Part shown: positions 14,389 to 16,244 of the stretch, in pieces
Layout: each line of letters starts with the position of its first letter
Numbering within the stretch: the first letter of the stretch is position 1
Source: an uncultured Lachnospiraceae bacterium
Lineage (GTDB): Bacteria; Bacillota; Clostridia; Lachnospirales; Lachnospiraceae
Reading direction: 5' to 3'
Assembly: GCA_902496125.1 (NCBI GenBank)
Contig: CABUZU010000035.1
Coordinates: 1 to 16,244, forward strand
DNA: 16,244 nucleotides
Notes under the pieces: generated by a model
Told to the model about the DNA's origin: nothing
Database searches by the model: none
Seen by the model: only the letters and a program-made list of their open reading frames with translations
Position numbers and translations under genes: made by a program

Positions 14389-14574
14389 ATGGCTAAATGT
14401 GTAATTTGTGAAAGAGGTGCTCATTTCGGTAACAACGTGAGCCACTCCCACAGACGTTCTAACAAAATGTGGAAAAACAATGTGAAATCTGTTAAGGTTA
14501 AGGTTAATGGCGGAGCAAAGAAGATGTACGTTTGCACTTCTTGTTTAAAATCAGGTTTCGTAGAAAGAGCCTAA
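14389..14574 (+). CDS. rpmB: 50S ribosomal protein L28, zinc-binding form
   Basis: A 61-residue large-subunit protein. It has the L28 core NVSHSHRRSNKMWKNN (16-31) and four cysteines in two CxxC pairs (Cys4/Cys7 and Cys49/Cys52), the C+ form that coordinates zinc. Many bacteria carry a C- paralogue induced under zinc limitation; none is seen in this window. It is monocistronic, with its own promoter and a strong terminator, and divergent from asp23 as in B. subtilis. Confidence 0.98.
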   Translation: MAKCVICERGAHFGNNVSHSHRRSNKMWKNNVKSVKVKVNGGAKKMYVCTSCLKSGFVERA

Positions 14575-14616
14575 TCTTATTATATTAGATTAATTATTTC
14601 CATGCATGGCAAAAGG

Positions 14617-14647
14617 AAGAGGATGTGTGACGACACATCCTCTTTTT
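14617..14647. terminator. Intrinsic terminator of rpmB, probably bidirectional
   Basis: AAGAGGATGTGT pairs perfectly with ACACATCCTCTT (12 bp) around the loop GACG, followed by a T run on the plus strand. On the minus strand the same stem is followed by CCTTTTG. It sits immediately after the 47-residue ORF of the ytfJ operon, so it probably ends both convergent transcripts. Confidence 0.9.
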
Positions 14648-14790
14648 CATTTACAACTACAAAATAAATTGTAGCCTATAATCATAATTAAAATAATAAC
14701 TAAAATCACCCAAATATTGATAGGAAGAAAAATCATAATTGCCATTCCAAATCCTATACAAAATAGCATCAGTCCAAATAATTTTTTCAA
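14647..14790 (-). CDS. Small two-helix membrane protein (47 residues, TTG start)
   Basis: This short frame starts at TTG 14790-14788 and ends with TGA at 14649-14647. It begins MKKLFGLMLFCIGFGMAIMI and is almost entirely hydrophobic: predicted membrane helices at about 4-22 and 25-44, joined by a LPIN turn, and a short tail with CSCK. A basic start, two helices and a GxG-containing first helix look like a real small membrane protein rather than chance. I have an impression of similar small proteins beside sporulation genes in Clostridia but cannot name a family. AGGAG lies about 12 bases upstream, which is long for a TTG start. It follows ytfJ by 53 bases in the same direction. Confidence 0.62.
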   Translation of the reverse strand: MKKLFGLMLFCIGFGMAIMIFLPINIWVILVIILIMIIGYNLFCSCK

Positions 14791-14843
14791 ACTCTATTTT
14801 TTCTCCTATCCTTATTGATATATTATATGTGATAGTTTCTATT

Positions 14844-15263
14844 CTATGCTTTTTCCTCTTTTACTCCTGCTTCCTTTGCAGCCTTTTTTACTTCTTCATC
14901 TGATACCGTTACTTTTTCATCTTTTCCTGATACAAATTTATTAATTAAATCTGGAACCATATCAATGACCTTTGTCACATTATTTGCATTTTTTAAACTG
15001 ACAAGCTTAGTATTTCCATTTTGAATTACTAGTACCGCACTTGGACTAATTCTACCAGTCATTCCCCCTGCTGCGCCATTACTTTTTTTATCTGCTTTTG
15101 CCGAAGAACCTGCTCCACATCCAAAAGTCACATCTACTAAAGGTAAAATAATGGTATCATCTAAGTGAATTGCGTCACCTACTACTGTCTTTGTAGTTAA
15201 GAAATTTTCCATTCCTTTAAATAAAGATTCTACGGATGAATTAAAATTGTTATTTTCAGCCAT
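14844..15263 (-). CDS. ytfJ: Sporulation protein YtfJ / GerW family
   Basis: A 139-residue protein with the GerW/YtfJ signature: NFNSSVESLFKGMENFLTTK, then VVGDAIHLDDTIILPLVDVT and FGCGAGSSAKADKK, a glycine/alanine-rich stretch, and SPSAVLVIQNGNTKLV. GerW is forespore-expressed in Bacillus subtilis and needed for normal spore germination. It implies a spore-forming ancestry for this organism. The C-terminal 30 residues are charged (Lys/Glu-rich). AAGGAGGT is well placed before the ATG, and it follows the DUF2953 gene by 4 bases, the same pairing as ytfI-ytfJ in Bacillus. Confidence 0.94.
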   Translation of the reverse strand: MAENNNFNSSVESLFKGMENFLTTKTVVGDAIHLDDTIILPLVDVTFGCGAGSSAKADKKSNGAAGGMTGRISPSAVLVIQNGNTKLVSLKNANNVTKVIDMVPDLINKFVSGKDEKVTVSDEEVKKAAKEAGVKEEKA

Positions 15264-15267
15264 GTTC

Positions 15268-16122
15268 TTACCTCCTTAACATCTTCATAATGAAGGTTCT
15301 TATTTCTTTATCAAACCATATATCCATCGCCGTTTTTATCAAAAAGCCTAAAAAGTATATGAATCGAATTTTTCCTTTCATATCAATATTGCCATTTATT
15401 ACGATTTCTTCACTTTCAAAATCCGGTTCTAAATGAATACAGCCACAATACAATGCATAAAACATACTCGCAACTGCAAGTACCGCTCCTGTAATAGCAG
15501 GATCTCCAAATCCAAAGTGAATATTAGCATCAAGCTTTCTTGGTAAAACTTTCTTTGTTGTCTTTTTTAATCTATTAAAAATCTTTCCTATTGTGTTTCT
15601 AACAGAAGGCTTCTTTATAAACTCATAAATTTCTAATACTTTTTCTTTTAACTGGGAAGGCTCCTTTTTTACTTCTTCTTCGTCATCGTATTCTGTATCA
15701 TCTTCTTGATACTCTTCGATTAATTCATTATCTTCTATTGGATGAATTTCTTCTACTGCTTCTTGTGCTGACCTAGGTTCCTCTTTTTCTTGCTCTACAT
15801 CTTCATGAATCTCTCTTTCTAAAGCAGTAATTTGCTCCTCGCTATATTCATATTCTGTTGTAGGTTCTTCTTCTTTTTTCCTCCTACCAAAGAGCTTAAA
15901 TTGCGCAGTCATTCCATCCTCTGAATATGAAAATTCTAATTTAATAATCGAAAATAACCAGGAAACCTTTCCATTTGCCAATAGTTTTTCTTGTTTTTCT
16001 AAAGAAGCTTCATATCGAATAGGCACTAGCAAAACTGTCAAAAGAATTAATAACAAAAGTCCTAATATTACCAATATAAGGATTCCCAATATTTTTAATA
16101 TCATTCCAATAATATGAAGCAT
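15268..16122 (-). CDS. DUF2953 membrane-anchored protein, YtfI-like
   Basis: A 284-residue protein with one strong N-terminal membrane segment (residues about 5-34), a small domain (35-80) and a long acidic low-complexity linker (about 84-155, rich in Glu and Asp). A basic helix follows (165-195), and then the conserved C-terminal block FGFGDPAITGAVLAVASMFYALY (in parts, 203-225) typical of DUF2953. The function is unknown; in Firmicutes the gene pairs with ytfJ. The ATG has AGGTGG about 6 bases upstream. A second hydrophobic stretch at about 253-266 could also contact the membrane. Confidence 0.88.
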   Translation of the reverse strand: MLHIIGMILKILGILILVILGLLLLILLTVLLVPIRYEASLEKQEKLLANGKVSWLFSIIKLEFSYSEDGMTAQFKLFGRRKKEEEPTTEYEYSEEQITALEREIHEDVEQEKEEPRSAQEAVEEIHPIEDNELIEEYQEDDTEYDDEEEVKKEPSQLKEKVLEIYEFIKKPSVRNTIGKIFNRLKKTTKKVLPRKLDANIHFGFGDPAITGAVLAVASMFYALYCGCIHLEPDFESEEIVINGNIDMKGKIRFIYFLGFLIKTAMDIWFDKEIRTFIMKMLRR

Positions 16123-16132
16123 TTGCCACCAC

Positions 16133-16244
16133 CTAACCTTGGAAATATTGTCTTACATTAACAGTTCCTGTTTTTTGATATACCTCATTAATGATAGTTG
16201 TAACCAGTTCGACAGCTTCTCCATGTGTCGACGCAATCCCTAAT
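16133..16244 (-). CDS. C-terminal end of an unidentified protein (runs off the right edge)
   Basis: The only frame open to the window edge on the minus strand encodes 36 residues ending in TGTVNVRQYFQG before a TAG stop at 16135-16133, starting in the window with LGIASTHGEAVELV. The gap to the DUF2953 start is 10 bases, so it is probably in the same operon. In several Clostridia this position holds scpB, but I cannot recognise ScpB or any other family from these residues. Confidence 0.6.
   Translation of the reverse strand, partial: LGIASTHGEAVELVTTIINEVYQKTGTVNVRQYFQG

Noticed and set aside
14575..14600. AT-rich hairpin (TAATCT / AGATTA) right after rpmB
   Set aside because: A six-base AT-rich stem without a T run; the strong GC-containing terminator at 14617-14647 explains termination.
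16133..16244. Assigning the right-edge fragment to scpB
   Set aside because: The position fits some clostridial gene orders, but the 36 visible residues show no ScpB feature, so no name is given.

Overview
The window is low-GC, densely packed chromosomal DNA of a spore-forming Firmicute. Gene content and order point to class Clostridia, most likely Lachnospiraceae. The reasons are the gene blocks rimP-nusA-ylxR-ylxQ-infB and rpmB / asp23-fakA-recG, the DUF2953-ytfJ sporulation pair, a CGAAC-N4-GTTC type LexA box in front of recA, AGGAGG-type ribosome binding sites and AT-rich sigma-A promoters. The family-level assignment is an inference. Almost everything here is core housekeeping. I see no mobile element, CRISPR array, tRNA, rRNA or obvious defence system, and no gene-free stretch longer than about 210 bases.

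Region 1 (1-3600, minus strand) is the transcription/translation operon rimP-nusA-ylxR-ylxQ-infB. It has its own promoter and a leader hairpin. infB runs off the left edge: 340 codons of its N-terminus are present, including a striking Asn/Arg-rich repeat tract. ylxR and ylxQ both appear to start with TTG. Region 2 (3610-4720) is recA with a near-consensus promoter and a LexA box at the transcription start. It has no strong terminator before the rimP leader.

Region 3 (4739-8604, minus strand) holds two short operons. One is a GNAT acetyltransferase followed by a lactonase-family beta-propeller protein. The other is asd (lysine/threonine/methionine pathway) followed by galM (aldose 1-epimerase). 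Each has a recognisable promoter and an intrinsic terminator. Region 4 (8645-9855, plus strand) is divergent from asd: rsmD (16S rRNA methyltransferase) and a 180-residue soluble coiled-coil protein, ending in a terminator shared with the convergent operon.

Region 5 (9860-14263, minus strand) is asp23/yloU - fakA/yloV - recG - a small cysteine-rich zinc-binding-type protein. Two starts were corrected here: fakA begins at a GTG behind a strong Shine-Dalgarno sequence, and asp23 at an internal ATG. Region 6 (14300-14647, plus strand) is rpmB, divergent from asp23, with a strong terminator. Region 7 (14647-16244, minus strand) is the tail of an unidentified gene, DUF2953 (ytfI-like), ytfJ/gerW-like, and a previously uncalled 47-residue two-helix membrane protein that starts with TTG.

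The points most worth a second look are the expanded IF2 repeat with recently duplicated 36-bp units, the hairpin gating read-through from recA into the nusA operon, the 47-residue membrane protein after ytfJ, the coiled-coil partner of rsmD, and a possible leaderless 10-codon ORF that overlaps the rsmD start.
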